Assembly: GCA_013289855.1 (NCBI GenBank)
Contig: JABCZD010000014.1
Coordinates: forward strand, 1-64,000
DNA: 64,000 bases
Reading direction: 5' to 3'
DNA from: Acidobacteriota bacterium
Lineage (GTDB): Bacteria > Acidobacteriota > Terriglobia > Acidiferrales > UBA7541
Below the pieces are notes generated by a model. It saw only the letters and a program-made list of their open reading frames with translations, did no database searches and was not told where the DNA came from. Below, one piece after another: positions 6,899 through 16,480 of this stretch. The position numbers were made by a program, and so were the translations under genes. Positions within the stretch are counted from its first letter, which is position 1. Every line of letters starts with the position of its first letter.

Positions 6899-7948
6899 AT
6901 GGCTATGATGAAGGCGCTGCGGAAGGTGCGGGCGGCGAAAGGGTTGGAGATTGCGGAGGTTGCGGTGCCGACGGTGGGCCCGACGGATGCGCTGGTGCGC
7001 GTATCGGCGGCGTCGATTTGCGGGACGGATTTGCATATTTATGGGTGGGATAGGTGGTCGCAGGGGCGGATTAAGCCGCCGGTGACGTTGGGGCATGAGT
7101 TTTGCGGGGTCGTGGAACGTGTCGGCGAGGAAGTTACGGCAGTGAACGCGGGGGATTTTGTCAGCGCGGAGATGCACGTGAATTGCGGGCATTGTCACCA
7201 GTGCCGGTTGGGCGAAGCGCACATTTGCCAGAATTTGAAGATTATCGGGATCGATCAGGATGGGGCGTTTGCAGAGTTTGTGAAGATACCGGCGTCGAAC
7301 ATTTGGAAGCTGGATGCGGCGATTCCCGAACGGTACGGGGCAATACTGGATCCATTGGGGAATGCGGTGCATACGGTTTTGGCCGGGCCGATCGCGGGAC
7401 AGACGGTGTTGGTTACCGGGTGCGGACCGATCGGGTTGATGGCCATAACGGTGGCGAAGGCTTGCGGGAGTTCGACGGTGTTCGCTAGCGAGACAAATGC
7501 GCAGCGGCGGGCGATGGCTTTGCAGATGGGAGCGGACGTGGCGATTGATCCGGTCAGCGAGGATGCCGTTGCGCGCATTTTGCGTGAGACGAGTGGAACT
7601 GGCGTCGATGCGCTGCTGGAGATGTCCGGGAATCCTACGGCGATTCAGCAGGGATTTGCGGCGCTGCGAGCCGGGGGGCGCGCTTCGCTGCTCGGAATAC
7701 CGACGGAGAACGTGCAGCTGGATTTGGTTAAGGATGTGATTTTTAAGGGCGCGACAGTACAGGGGATTTATGGGCGGCGGATGTATGAGACGTGGGTACA
7801 GATGACGGCTTTGCTGAAGGCGGGAAGATTGAATCTTGAGCCGCTGTTTGGCGAGCGGGTTGCACTCGACAATTTTGAAGGCGCGTTTGCGATGTTACAG
7901 AAGGGGTTGGCAGGGAAGATTTTGATGTACCCGGCTGGAATGAAGTAA
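6899..7948 (+). CDS. tdh: L-threonine 3-dehydrogenase
   Basis: 349 residues. Zinc-dependent medium-chain dehydrogenase: catalytic Cys41 in SICGTDLH and His66-Glu67 in GHEFCG, a structural zinc lobe with Cys96, 99, 102 and 110, and the Rossmann motif VTGCGPIGLMA. It oxidises L-threonine with NAD+ to 2-amino-3-ketobutyrate, the substrate of Kbl encoded next. The start ATG has AGGGAG about 10 bases upstream. Gene pairing with kbl makes the specific assignment over other zinc dehydrogenases firm. Confidence 0.93.
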   Translation: MAMMKALRKVRAAKGLEIAEVAVPTVGPTDALVRVSAASICGTDLHIYGWDRWSQGRIKPPVTLGHEFCGVVERVGEEVTAVNAGDFVSAEMHVNCGHCHQCRLGEAHICQNLKIIGIDQDGAFAEFVKIPASNIWKLDAAIPERYGAILDPLGNAVHTVLAGPIAGQTVLVTGCGPIGLMAITVAKACGSSTVFASETNAQRRAMALQMGADVAIDPVSEDAVARILRETSGTGVDALLEMSGNPTAIQQGFAALRAGGRASLLGIPTENVQLDLVKDVIFKGATVQGIYGRRMYETWVQMTALLKAGRLNLEPLFGERVALDNFEGAFAMLQKGLAGKILMYPAGMK

Positions 7949-7986
7949 CGAAGTAAAAATGTAATTAGATATAGAAAAAGAAAGAG

Positions 7987-8023
7987 TTACGCAGAGAACA
8001 CCGAGTTCACAGAGGACACGGAG
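7987..8023 (+). repeat. ACGCAGAG...CACGGAG intergenic repeat in the tdh-kbl spacer
   Basis: TTACGCAGAGAACACCGAG followed by TTCACAGAGGACACGGAG: imperfect reiterations of a roughly 9-base unit, related to the copy inside the MFS gene at 5305. Confidence 0.7.
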
Positions 8024-8039
8024 AATTTGGAGGCCAATT

Positions 8040-9254
8040 ATGAGTGATGCAGGGACGCAAACTACGAAAGGGAATCCAACGCAGTACATTTCCGACCAAT
8101 TAAGCGAGCTGCGGGCGAAGGGGGTTGCGCCGAAATTGCGGGTGTTGGAGGGCGAGCAGAAGGCGGTTTGTACTTTTGATGGGCGCGAGGTGATTAATCT
8201 GGCGTCGAATAATTATTTGGGGCTGGCGACGCACAAGGCGTTGCGGAAGGCGTCGGTGGACGCGGTGAAACGGCTGGGAGTGGGCGCAGGAGCGGTACGG
8301 ACCATTGCCGGGACGATGCAGATTCACATGGCGCTGGAGGAGCAGATCGCGCGGTTTAAGAATGTTGAGGCTTGCGTGGTATTTCAATCGGGATTTACGG
8401 CCAATGCGGGGACGGTTTCGGCGGTGCTGGGCAAAGAGGATTTGATTATTTCCGATGAGTTGAATCATGCGTCGATCATAGATGGGGCGCGGCTTTCGAA
8501 AGCCACGATCAAAGTTTTTAAGCACAAAGATGTGGCGGACTGCGAACGGATTTTGCAGGAGCATGCCAGCTTTCCCGGCAAGAAGCTGATTATTACCGAT
8601 GGCGTTTTTTCCATGGACGGGGACATTGCTCCGTTGCCCGCGCTGTGCGGACTGGCGGAAAAATACGGCTGCATCATGATGGTGGACGATGCGCATTCTT
8701 CGGGCGTTTTGGGACGAGGCGGGCGCGGAACCGTGGACCATTTGAATTGTCATGGGCGGGTACACATTCAGGTGGGGACGCTGAGCAAGGCGATTGGGTC
8801 GATGGGTGGTTATGTTTGCGGGTCGCGAGATCTGATTGATTTTCTGTACTTGCGGGCGCGGCCGTTCTTGTTTTCGACTTCGCATCCGCCGGCTACCGCG
8901 GCGGCTTGCGCGGCGGCGTTCACGCTGCTGGACTCGCCGGAAGGCGAAAGACTGGTGAAGCGGTTGTGGGCCAACACGAAGTTTTTCAAGCGGGAATTGA
9001 AGAAGCGCGGGTTTCAGTTCAAGGCGAGCGAGACGCCGATTATTCCGATCCATGTGGGAGATGCGGCGAAGGCGTTCGAGTTTTCCAAGAAAGTGTTCGA
9101 AGCCGGGGTGTTTGCACCTGCGGTGGGGTACCCGACGGTGGCGGAGGGCAAGGCGCGGTTGCGGGCGATCGTCAGCGCGGCGCACAAGCGCGATCAGCTT
9201 TTGAAGGCGGCGGATATTTTGCGGGAAGTGGCGCGACCGCTGGGGATCCTCTAG
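8040..9254 (+). CDS. kbl: 2-amino-3-ketobutyrate CoA ligase (glycine C-acetyltransferase)
   Basis: 404 residues, the usual length for the alpha-oxoamine synthase family. PLP-binding Lys250 lies in VGTLSKAIGSMGGY; DELNHAS, TDGVFSMDGD and DDAHSSG mark the cofactor pocket. It cleaves aminoketobutyrate with CoA to glycine and acetyl-CoA. It follows tdh on the same strand after a 91-base spacer, so the two likely form a threonine-degradation operon. 8-amino-7-oxononanoate synthase is the close alternative, but no biotin genes are present and tdh is adjacent. Confidence 0.92.
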   Translation: MSDAGTQTTKGNPTQYISDQLSELRAKGVAPKLRVLEGEQKAVCTFDGREVINLASNNYLGLATHKALRKASVDAVKRLGVGAGAVRTIAGTMQIHMALEEQIARFKNVEACVVFQSGFTANAGTVSAVLGKEDLIISDELNHASIIDGARLSKATIKVFKHKDVADCERILQEHASFPGKKLIITDGVFSMDGDIAPLPALCGLAEKYGCIMMVDDAHSSGVLGRGGRGTVDHLNCHGRVHIQVGTLSKAIGSMGGYVCGSRDLIDFLYLRARPFLFSTSHPPATAAACAAAFTLLDSPEGERLVKRLWANTKFFKRELKKRGFQFKASETPIIPIHVGDAAKAFEFSKKVFEAGVFAPAVGYPTVAEGKARLRAIVSAAHKRDQLLKAADILREVARPLGIL

Positions 9255-9365
9255 AGCGGCTTGCGCCGATCTGCGGTGAACAAGTAAAATGCGGGTACTA
9301 GAACGCTGTATTTTCCCGAGCGGTTCCTACACGGTTGTCTGTAGAGCATTGAAAAATAAGGACAG

Positions 9366-9371
9366 TATAAT
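9366..9371 (+). promoter_or_regulatory. Possible -10 box (TATAAT)
   Basis: Perfect TATAAT about 90 bases before the next gene, with no clear -35 at the right distance. A short hairpin GCCTT-CACG-AAGGC follows at about 9411 in the presumed leader. Confidence 0.35.
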
Positions 9372-9459
9372 GTGGCGTGCGAGCTGCATCTGATACTCGC
9401 CCGGCTCTTGCCTTCACGAAGGCGTTAAGTCCGGCATGAAAAGGTAAAGGGGGGCCGCG

Positions 9460-10329
9460 ATGAAAACTTCATGGATGACGATGGGAATCGCGGCACTGAT
9501 AATGGCGGGTGCGACGTTCGCCCAGCAGGTACCTCCGGCTACCTCGGATGCGGCGGCGACACCGACAGCGGCGGCGAAACCAGCGGAAGGCAAAGCTGGC
9601 GTGGTGTGCCCGTTGAGCGTGGGCACGGCTTTCAATGCCAAGCTGCTGGATACATTGGACGCGCGCCGGAACAAGGCTGGGGACAAGTTCACGGCGGAAA
9701 CGACCGAAACGGTGCGCTATGGCCGCAGCGTGATTCTGCCGCGCGGGACGATCATTGAGGGGCACGTGGTGCGAAGGTCGATTTCGACGCATGGGCCGGA
9801 TCGCGCCGCGTTGTTCCTGCAGTTTGACAAAGCGATTTTGAAGAACGGCCAGGAAACGGTGATGAACGCCGGGATTCAGGCGTTGGCGGTGGGACCGAAT
9901 GCATCGGCAGCGGTAGAGACGGCCTCTGGGGACGATCCGGATGCCGAGGCGCCGGTGCGGAACGATCCCGGGATGGTTCGAGGGGCGTTGCCGCTGGATA
10001 CGAATTTGAACGCGGACGGTACGGCGAAGAACAAGGTGGCGGTTTCGCGAGAGCCGGGCGAGAGCCGGATGACGATCAGTGAGCCACCGGCGGTGGATTT
10101 GCCGCTGACGCAAGGGGCGTTCACGAAACATGGGCAGCTGACTTCGGATAGTAAAGGCGCGCTGGGCGCGCCGGACATTCGGATTTACACGCCGCTGTCG
10201 GAAGGGTCCGATGGCACGGTGATGATGTCGACGAAGAAGAATGTGCGCTTGGAGAGCGGGACGAGGATATTGATCGTGATTCAGCCGCCGCGAATCGCCG
10301 ACGCGACTGCGAACGCCGTGGCAAATTAG
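9460..10329 (+). CDS. Secreted protein of unknown function with beta-barrel-like domain
   Basis: 289 residues; ATG preceded by a run of G. A signal peptide ends at about residue 21 (ATFAQQ), followed by an Ala/Thr-rich linker. The segment TAFNAKLLDTLDARRNKAGD, then ILPRGTIIEGHVV, resembles the compact barrel seen in TrbI/VirB10-like and related secreted acidobacterial proteins: a ligand-range strand pattern with P-x-G-T-x-x-x-G. No catalytic motif is visible. The gene stands alone between kbl and polA and ends in a strong terminator. Function unknown. Confidence 0.75.
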   Translation: MKTSWMTMGIAALIMAGATFAQQVPPATSDAAATPTAAAKPAEGKAGVVCPLSVGTAFNAKLLDTLDARRNKAGDKFTAETTETVRYGRSVILPRGTIIEGHVVRRSISTHGPDRAALFLQFDKAILKNGQETVMNAGIQALAVGPNASAAVETASGDDPDAEAPVRNDPGMVRGALPLDTNLNADGTAKNKVAVSREPGESRMTISEPPAVDLPLTQGAFTKHGQLTSDSKGALGAPDIRIYTPLSEGSDGTVMMSTKKNVRLESGTRILIVIQPPRIADATANAVAN

Positions 10330-10358
10330 GTTTCGCCCTACAGCTTTTATTTCTTCCT

Positions 10359-10386
10359 GAGGCGCCTTTGGCGCCTCTTTTTTTTT
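10359..10386 (+). terminator. Rho-independent terminator
   Basis: GAGGCGCC-TTT-GGCGCCTC followed by nine T residues, 30 bases past the stop of the secreted protein gene. Confidence 0.92.
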
Positions 10387-10410
10387 GCTTCCGTGCGTTA
10401 ACAGAAAGGT

Positions 10411-10430
10411 GTCCGCCGCAGACGGCGGAC
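10411..10430. repeat. Palindrome GTCCGCCG-CAGA-CGGCGGAC
   Basis: A perfect 8-bp stem with 4-base loop just before polA, of the same general type as the stem at 39168 (CCGCCT-TCTG-AGGCGG). It may reduce or regulate readthrough into polA. Confidence 0.65.
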
Positions 10431-10451
10431 GCAACAGGTATACTCGATGGT

Positions 10452-13079
10452 ATGCCTGTTGCTGCGAAGAAGATTTTTCTTGTGGACGCCATGGCGCATA
10501 TCTACCGGGCGTTTTATGCGCCGATGGTGCGCATGAATGCGCCGTCCGGACTGCCGACCAAGGTGCCGTTTCTTTTTGCGAATATTTTGCGCCGGCTGAT
10601 CAAGGATTACGCGCCGGACTACATCGCCATCGTCTTTGACACCAAGGCGCCGACCTTCCGCGACAAACTGTTTGAGAAATATAAGGAGCACCGGCCGCCG
10701 ATGCCGGACGAGCTGGCGCAGCAGATTCCTTACGTGCGGAAATTGTGCGAAGCGATGCACCTGCCGATTCTGGAGCTGGATGGATTTGAGGCCGACGATT
10801 TAATTGGCGGACTGGCGCTGCAGGCTGCGAAACAGAAGCTGGACGTGCTGGTAATCACCAACGACAAAGACATGATGCAGCTGGTATGCGGAAACGTACG
10901 GGTGCTGCGCACCGGCTCTGGCGGGGCCAAGGGCGATGTGATCGTGGATGAAGCCAAGGTGAAGGAGATTCTTGGCATTACGGCGGAACAAGTGGTGGAT
11001 TACATGGCGCTGCTCGGCGACAACATCGATAACATTCCGGGCGCAAAAGGAATTGGAGAAAAAGGCGCGGCGGAATTGATTCAGAAATACGGAACGGTTG
11101 AGAACGCGCTGGATCATGCGGACGAGGTCCCGAATAAGAGGTATCGCGAGGCACTCCAGCAGCAACGCGAACAGGTGCTGATGTCCAAGCAGCTGGCGAA
11201 GATCGCCACGGATGTGCCGGTGAAGCTAGAGCTGGAGAAACTGGCGCGACGGACTCCCGATGTGGGGGCGCTTGCGGGAGTCTATCGCGAGCTGGGATTT
11301 AATTCGTTGCTGCGCGAGCTGGGCACGGAGGCGGTTACGGCGTCGGCTCCGGCGAGCGAAGGCGCTGCGGTCAAAACGGATTATGCGCAATTCGCGACGG
11401 TAGCGGAATTTCGCGAGTACCTGGCAGGGTTGCCGGCGAAAGCTCCCTTGGCGGTGTGGCTTAACCTGGAGGCGGGCGAGCGGGAGTCCGAGGGATTTGG
11501 CACGCGCATCGCGGGCATTGAAGTTTCGGCGAACGCCGGAGAGGGCCGCGCGGTGTGGATGGATGCGCAAGGCGAGGCGCTAGAAGCGCTGCTGCCGGTG
11601 CTGCAAGACGCGCAACGCCCGAAGATTGTGCACGACGCGAAATTGTTCCAATTGCTGGCGGGACGCGGACGGAATCTGCAGGACGCCACACAGATTTATT
11701 CCTATCTGCTGCGACCGACCACGGGAAATCACAATTTTGCCGATGTGGTGATGCGGCAGTGGAACGCGATGCTGGGGGGCGGGCCCGGGGAACGCGCGGA
11801 TTATCTGCAGCGACTGGCGCCGGTATTGCGCGAAGCAGTAAAGCAACAAGAGATGACCAGCGTTTACGCAGACATTGATTTGCCGTTGACTGTGGTGCTG
11901 GCGGACATGGAGCGCGTCGGTATCGGCGTGGATCCCAAGGCGCTGGCGGCAATGTCCGAGTCCATGGAGCGCGAGATACGGCGGCTGGAAAAAGAGATTT
12001 GGGAAATGGCGGGGGTGGAATTCAACGTAAATTCACCGGCACAACTGGGCGAAATTCTGTTCGACAAATTGGGGCTGGAGCCAGCTGTGAAGCGCGGGCG
12101 GGCTAAGGCGCGTTCGACGGCGGTGGAAATTCTGGAGGAGCTTTCGGCGAGGCATCCGCTGCCAGCGAAGGTGATCGAGTATCGCGAGATTGCGAAATTA
12201 AAATCGACGTATGTGGATGCGCTGCCGCAGTTGATTCATCCGGAGACTAAGCGGCTGCACACCAGCTTTTCGCAGACGAATGCGGCGACCGGACGGCTGA
12301 GTTCCTCAGATCCCAATCTGCAAAACATTCCGATTCGCACGGAGCTAGGGCGGCAGATTCGCGCGGCGTTCGTGGCGGACAAAGGGAAAATCCTGATTTC
12401 GGCGGACTATTCGCAGATTGAGCTGCGGATTATGGCGCATTTTTCGCGGGATGCAGTGCTGCTCGACGCTTTTCGCAATGGCGAAGACATTCACGCCCGG
12501 ACGGCGCAGGAAGTATTTGGCGTTGGGCCCATGGCGCAGACGCCGGAGCACCGACGGGCGGCTAAGGCGATCAATTTCGGAATTATCTACGGGCTGTCGG
12601 CGTTCGGTCTGGCGCAGCAAATCAACGTGTCGCAGAAAGAAGCCGCACAGTTCATCAACGCGTATTTCACCCGCTACAAAGGTGTGAAGCAATATCTCGA
12701 GCAAGCCCTGGTGGAGACGCGCAAGAGCGGCGTGGCAAAAACGCTTTTTGGCCGGATTCGACCGATTCCGGAAATCAATTCACCCCAGGTACAGTTGCGC
12801 AATTTCGCCGAACGTACGGCACTGAATTCGCCGCTACAGGGCACGGCAGCCGATTTGATCAAGCTAGCGATGATTCGCATTGACGCAAAGTTGCAGCAAG
12901 AAAAATTCGAAGCGCAGATGATCTTGCAGGTGCACGACGAATTGCTCTTCGAAACGCCGCCCGACGAGCAGGAAGAGTTGGAAGCTCTGGTTCGCAAAGA
13001 AATGGAAGAAGCCCACAAGCTGGCCGTTCCCCTGAAGGTAGAGATTTGCGCCGGACCGAACTGGCGAGACCTGGACTAG
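10452..13079 (+). CDS. polA: DNA polymerase I
   Basis: 875 residues from ATG 10452, chosen because MPVAAKKIFLVDAMAHIYR aligns with the family start. The 5'-3' exonuclease domain (about 1-290) keeps Asp12, DGFEADDLIGG and TNDKDMMQLV. The middle exonuclease-like domain (about 320-500) has lost the proofreading acids: AVWLNLEAGE replaces the usual DTE, and KIVHDAKLFQLL lacks the Asp. The polymerase domain has motif A (SADYSQIELRIMAHFS), motif B (RRAAKAINFGIIYG) and motif C (QVHDELLFE, Asp829). It fills gaps in repair and removes RNA primers. Proofreading is predicted absent, as in several other bacterial Pol I enzymes. Confidence 0.95.
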   Translation: MPVAAKKIFLVDAMAHIYRAFYAPMVRMNAPSGLPTKVPFLFANILRRLIKDYAPDYIAIVFDTKAPTFRDKLFEKYKEHRPPMPDELAQQIPYVRKLCEAMHLPILELDGFEADDLIGGLALQAAKQKLDVLVITNDKDMMQLVCGNVRVLRTGSGGAKGDVIVDEAKVKEILGITAEQVVDYMALLGDNIDNIPGAKGIGEKGAAELIQKYGTVENALDHADEVPNKRYREALQQQREQVLMSKQLAKIATDVPVKLELEKLARRTPDVGALAGVYRELGFNSLLRELGTEAVTASAPASEGAAVKTDYAQFATVAEFREYLAGLPAKAPLAVWLNLEAGERESEGFGTRIAGIEVSANAGEGRAVWMDAQGEALEALLPVLQDAQRPKIVHDAKLFQLLAGRGRNLQDATQIYSYLLRPTTGNHNFADVVMRQWNAMLGGGPGERADYLQRLAPVLREAVKQQEMTSVYADIDLPLTVVLADMERVGIGVDPKALAAMSESMEREIRRLEKEIWEMAGVEFNVNSPAQLGEILFDKLGLEPAVKRGRAKARSTAVEILEELSARHPLPAKVIEYREIAKLKSTYVDALPQLIHPETKRLHTSFSQTNAATGRLSSSDPNLQNIPIRTELGRQIRAAFVADKGKILISADYSQIELRIMAHFSRDAVLLDAFRNGEDIHARTAQEVFGVGPMAQTPEHRRAAKAINFGIIYGLSAFGLAQQINVSQKEAAQFINAYFTRYKGVKQYLEQALVETRKSGVAKTLFGRIRPIPEINSPQVQLRNFAERTALNSPLQGTAADLIKLAMIRIDAKLQQEKFEAQMILQVHDELLFETPPDEQEELEALVRKEMEEAHKLAVPLKVEICAGPNWRDLD

Positions 13080-13167
13080 CCCGCAGAATGTTAGTCTGCG
13101 GCGAGGGATGAGCTCGATAATGTTCGGCATAGCTTGCGCCTAGGGCCATCCGCCGGAAGAGATCGCA

Positions 13168-13965
13168 GTGCAATGGGAGGACGCAGCCGTGCTCAATTCC
13201 TTCGAGAATGTCATTGTCATTCTCGCATGCACCTCTGGGTCGCTATTGTGCGTCTGGCTTTTGCAACGTTTTTGGCCAGGCTCGAAACGCCGGACGCACA
13301 ACGACATTATCGGCTGGCAGGTCAGCGTTTTGGGCACAACGTACGCGGTGATTATCGGCTTCATGCTGTATGCGGTGTGGACTTCGTTCCAATCGGCCGA
13401 AATCAATGCGGACAACGAGGCGAATTGCCTGGTGAATGTTTTTCGGCTCGCCGATGGGCTTCCCGCGGCGCAGCGCGTTGCGGTGCACCAACTTGCGCGA
13501 GAGTATGCCGACATTGTGATCGAACAGGAGTGGCCGGCGATGAATCGGCGCGAGTGGGTTTTTGCCGGTCAAGGGATCGTGGAAAAGCTGTGGGCCGTGA
13601 TGATGCACGTCAAGCCCGAGACCTTTGCGGAACAGACCAGCATGAGCCTAACGCTGAGCGAACTTTCCAGCATGACGGAACATCGCCGCCTCCGCGAGCT
13701 CGAAAGCCACTCTAATCTGCCGACAATCCTGTGGATGGTGATGATCTTCGGCGGCGGAGTTACGACACTGTCCGCTTGCCTCTTCGGTACGGACAATTTC
13801 AAGCTGCACGTTATACAGGTGACCGCGCTAACGCTGGTGCTTTCGTTCATCCTTGTGGCGATCGCGGACATCGACCGGCCGTTTCAAGGCACGGTGCATG
13901 TACTGCCGCAGGGGTTCGAGCGCGCTCGCGCCACGTTCGCTCAGGTGCCTGTCGACATGCCATAG
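13168..13965 (+). CDS. DUF4239-like (bestrophin-like) membrane protein
   Basis: 265 residues. Two helices near the N-terminus (VIVILACTSGSLLCVWLL and VLGTTYAVIIGFMLYAVWTSF), a cytoplasmic central part and two C-terminal helices give the arrangement of DUF4239 proteins, sometimes described as bestrophin-like. The conserved GWQVSVLGTTYAVIIGF and ADIDRPFQG segments are visible. Role unknown, possibly an anion channel; no partner is evident. The start is the ATG 89 bases after polA; a repeat-bearing spacer follows. Confidence 0.75.
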   Translation: MQWEDAAVLNSFENVIVILACTSGSLLCVWLLQRFWPGSKRRTHNDIIGWQVSVLGTTYAVIIGFMLYAVWTSFQSAEINADNEANCLVNVFRLADGLPAAQRVAVHQLAREYADIVIEQEWPAMNRREWVFAGQGIVEKLWAVMMHVKPETFAEQTSMSLTLSELSSMTEHRRLRELESHSNLPTILWMVMIFGGGVTTLSACLFGTDNFKLHVIQVTALTLVLSFILVAIADIDRPFQGTVHVLPQGFERARATFAQVPVDMP

Positions 13966-13982
13966 TTGTGCTTCTGGCTGGA

Positions 13983-14044
13983 TGCAACTTCTTACCCGAT
14001 GCCATTTGTTGCCCGGTGCAACTTCGTGTTGGACCTGCAACTTC
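13983..14044 (+). repeat. Three copies of TGCAACTTC
   Basis: Copies at 13983, 14017 and 14036; the last two extend to TGCAACTTCGTNTTG. They lie in the 197-base spacer before the lipoprotein protease. No gene is seen here. Confidence 0.5.
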
Positions 14045-14162
14045 GTTTTGAGACCCGGCCTTTAGGACAGTTCCAAGTGTGGAACCGGCGCTGCGCAGGT
14101 TCGAGGAGCGGAAGTTTGTGCGTGATAGCGTAGAGAGGATTTATCCCTCGTGAGGAACCTCT

Positions 14163-16352
14163 ATGCGTCGGGCTATCCCCGTAATCATGCTGTTTTCAAG
14201 TATTGCCCTCCTTGGCGGTTGCAGTGGATTGCCGAACGCCGGCTCCGCTTCGGTGGGAACGGCGAGCAGCGTCATGCTGACTCCGGGAAGTATGGCGCTG
14301 ACGCTAGGCGCAACGCAGCAATTCACCGCCGACGTGGCGGGGGCTACGGATCAAACGGTAGAGTGGGAGGTGAACGGCGTGCCTGGCGGCAACGCGTCGT
14401 CGGGACTAATTTCGGAAGGTGGAGTGTATCTGGCGCCAACGACGCTGCCTGCGCCTCCGATGGTGACAGTCACCGCGGTATCGTTTGCCGACCCCAGCAA
14501 GACCGGCAATGCCACGGTGACGTTGAGCCAAAAGACCGGCGTGAAAGTGGTGATCAACGGGAGCAGCGCGGTGACCGTAGCGCAGACGTTCGGGCCGGCG
14601 ATCCCCTTCACGGCCACGGTGACAGGGAGCGCGAATACGAATGTCACTTGGGAAGTGAACGGCGTGATAGGAGGTTCGGCGAAGACGGGGACGATTTCGA
14701 CTTCCGGAGTTTACACTGCGCCGCACGCGGTGCCGGTTTCTACCGCGGCCAACGATGATGGGCAAACCGTCGACGTGATCGTGACGGCGGTCTCCGTTGC
14801 GGACAATTCGGCATCCGATTCCGTGGACGTGTTGATTTATCCGCCGCAACAGAACAAGCAGAATTTGCCCACGGTGCTCGGCGTATCCGGCGGGAACGGC
14901 AATGATACGGCAACGCTCAGCGGACAGACGTTTTGCTGCGGTGGCACGATTGGTTCGGAAGTGGTGCGCGAAGGACAGAAATATATTTTGAGCAATAATC
15001 ACGTGCTGGCGCGATCGGATCTGGGAGTGGCGGGCAGCGGTAATACCGGCGAAGGGATCGTGCAGCCGGGATTGATTGATAATAACTGTGCAACGAACGG
15101 CGCGAATACGGTGGCAAATCTTTCACAATTTTATAATTTGGAGAATGGAACGGGTACGCCGGCGGATGCGGCGATTGCGTTAGTGGTCAGCAACGACGTG
15201 GATCCCAACGGAACAATTTTGCAGTTAGGTGGAACGAATAACGGGAACCAACCGACCAATGGTCCGCCGCACGAGGGGAGCGGGATAACGGCGACGCTGG
15301 GAGAAGCGGTGGCGAAGAGCGGACGCTCGACGGGACTGACGTGCGCGAGTATCACTTCGATGAATGTGCAAGCGACCGTGGAATATCAGAAGGGGTGCGG
15401 CACGGGTACGACGTTTAACGTGACCTATAACGACGCCATCAGCATGGGCGACGGTACGTTTAGCGCGGAAGGCGATTCCGGATCGTTGGTTGTGGACATG
15501 AACTCGGCGGACGCCGTCGGACTGCTTTTTGCGGGCTCGGACACGGACACGATAGCGAATCCCATTGGCGACGTGCTGGCGCAAATGGCCGATCCCGCGA
15601 CGAGTGTCCAACCGACAATTTTGGGAAGCGCTAATACGCATGCGGTGGCGGCATGCAGCCTGCCTGGGCCGCAGGCTGGAATGGCAGCGGCGTTGGTGGT
15701 GGTTCACGCCACTGCGGCGAACTCGGCGATGCAGCAGGCCGAAGCGGCGCGGGACGCGCACCTCGCGGAATTGCTGGCGCTGCCAGGAGTTCAGGCCGTG
15801 GGTATTGGAAGCAGCTACGACAATCCGCAGGAAGCGGCGGTGATTTTATTTGTGAGCGAGGGCATTGGCAGTGGCCAGCTGGCTGCAAGTTTGCCGGCGG
15901 AACTTGACGGGGTACGCACGCGGATCGTGGCGAGCGAGATGGCGGAAAAGCGTGGGGCACTTTCGTCCGCGGACAGTGTGGCCGCGGAGCAAGCGGCGGC
16001 CGCGCCCGTTGCGGTACAGATAATTTCGGAGGCCGAAATCGCGCGAGCGCTGGCGGTGCAGAAATCCCACGCGGCGGAATGGATGAAGCAGGCCGGGGTG
16101 CAAGGCGTGGGCATTACCTCTAGCGTGGATGCGCCGGGAGAAGCGGCGTTGATGATATTTTTGATTCGCGGCGCGGCGCAGCCGGTAATACCAGCGGTGA
16201 TCGACGGACTGCGTACACGGGTGCGGGTATCGACCAGATTCCGGGCTGGTTACCGCCAGAGGCACGCAGCACAGGCAGCGTGCGGTTCGCCAGGGCAGTT
16301 CGCCGTCAAAGGATTGCATGTTGTGGATCAGGCCGCGGAGTCGCCTCGTTGA
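14163..16352 (+). CDS. Lipoprotein with Ig-like repeats, trypsin-like domain and duplicated C-terminal module
   Basis: 729 residues. The lipobox LGGC places the acylated cysteine at residue 20. Two Ig/BIG-like repeats follow (about 35-122 and 127-225; each has QFTA/PFTA ... VEWEVNGV ... GVYLAP). A peptidase domain (about 236-480) carries a plausible trypsin triad: His280 in LSNNHVLA, Asp335 in TPADAAIAL, Ser439 in AEGDSGSLVV. The C-terminus contains two related units, GVQAVGIGSSYDNPQEAAVILF and a second with GVGITSSVDAPGEAALMIF. Likely an outer-membrane-anchored surface protease; its target is unknown. A strong ribosome binding site is not obvious. Confidence 0.75.
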   Translation: MRRAIPVIMLFSSIALLGGCSGLPNAGSASVGTASSVMLTPGSMALTLGATQQFTADVAGATDQTVEWEVNGVPGGNASSGLISEGGVYLAPTTLPAPPMVTVTAVSFADPSKTGNATVTLSQKTGVKVVINGSSAVTVAQTFGPAIPFTATVTGSANTNVTWEVNGVIGGSAKTGTISTSGVYTAPHAVPVSTAANDDGQTVDVIVTAVSVADNSASDSVDVLIYPPQQNKQNLPTVLGVSGGNGNDTATLSGQTFCCGGTIGSEVVREGQKYILSNNHVLARSDLGVAGSGNTGEGIVQPGLIDNNCATNGANTVANLSQFYNLENGTGTPADAAIALVVSNDVDPNGTILQLGGTNNGNQPTNGPPHEGSGITATLGEAVAKSGRSTGLTCASITSMNVQATVEYQKGCGTGTTFNVTYNDAISMGDGTFSAEGDSGSLVVDMNSADAVGLLFAGSDTDTIANPIGDVLAQMADPATSVQPTILGSANTHAVAACSLPGPQAGMAAALVVVHATAANSAMQQAEAARDAHLAELLALPGVQAVGIGSSYDNPQEAAVILFVSEGIGSGQLAASLPAELDGVRTRIVASEMAEKRGALSSADSVAAEQAAAAPVAVQIISEAEIARALAVQKSHAAEWMKQAGVQGVGITSSVDAPGEAALMIFLIRGAAQPVIPAVIDGLRTRVRVSTRFRAGYRQRHAAQAACGSPGQFAVKGLHVVDQAAESPR

Positions 16353-16480
16353 AAACCGTGCATTCACATTGACAAACGCGTTCGCTCAGCCGCATGTGCG
16401 AAGTACCTTAATCGCGGCCGAGGTGCGCGAAATATTCCGTGTGCTATTCTGATCTCCCCAAGCTTCTCAAAGGAGATTCC

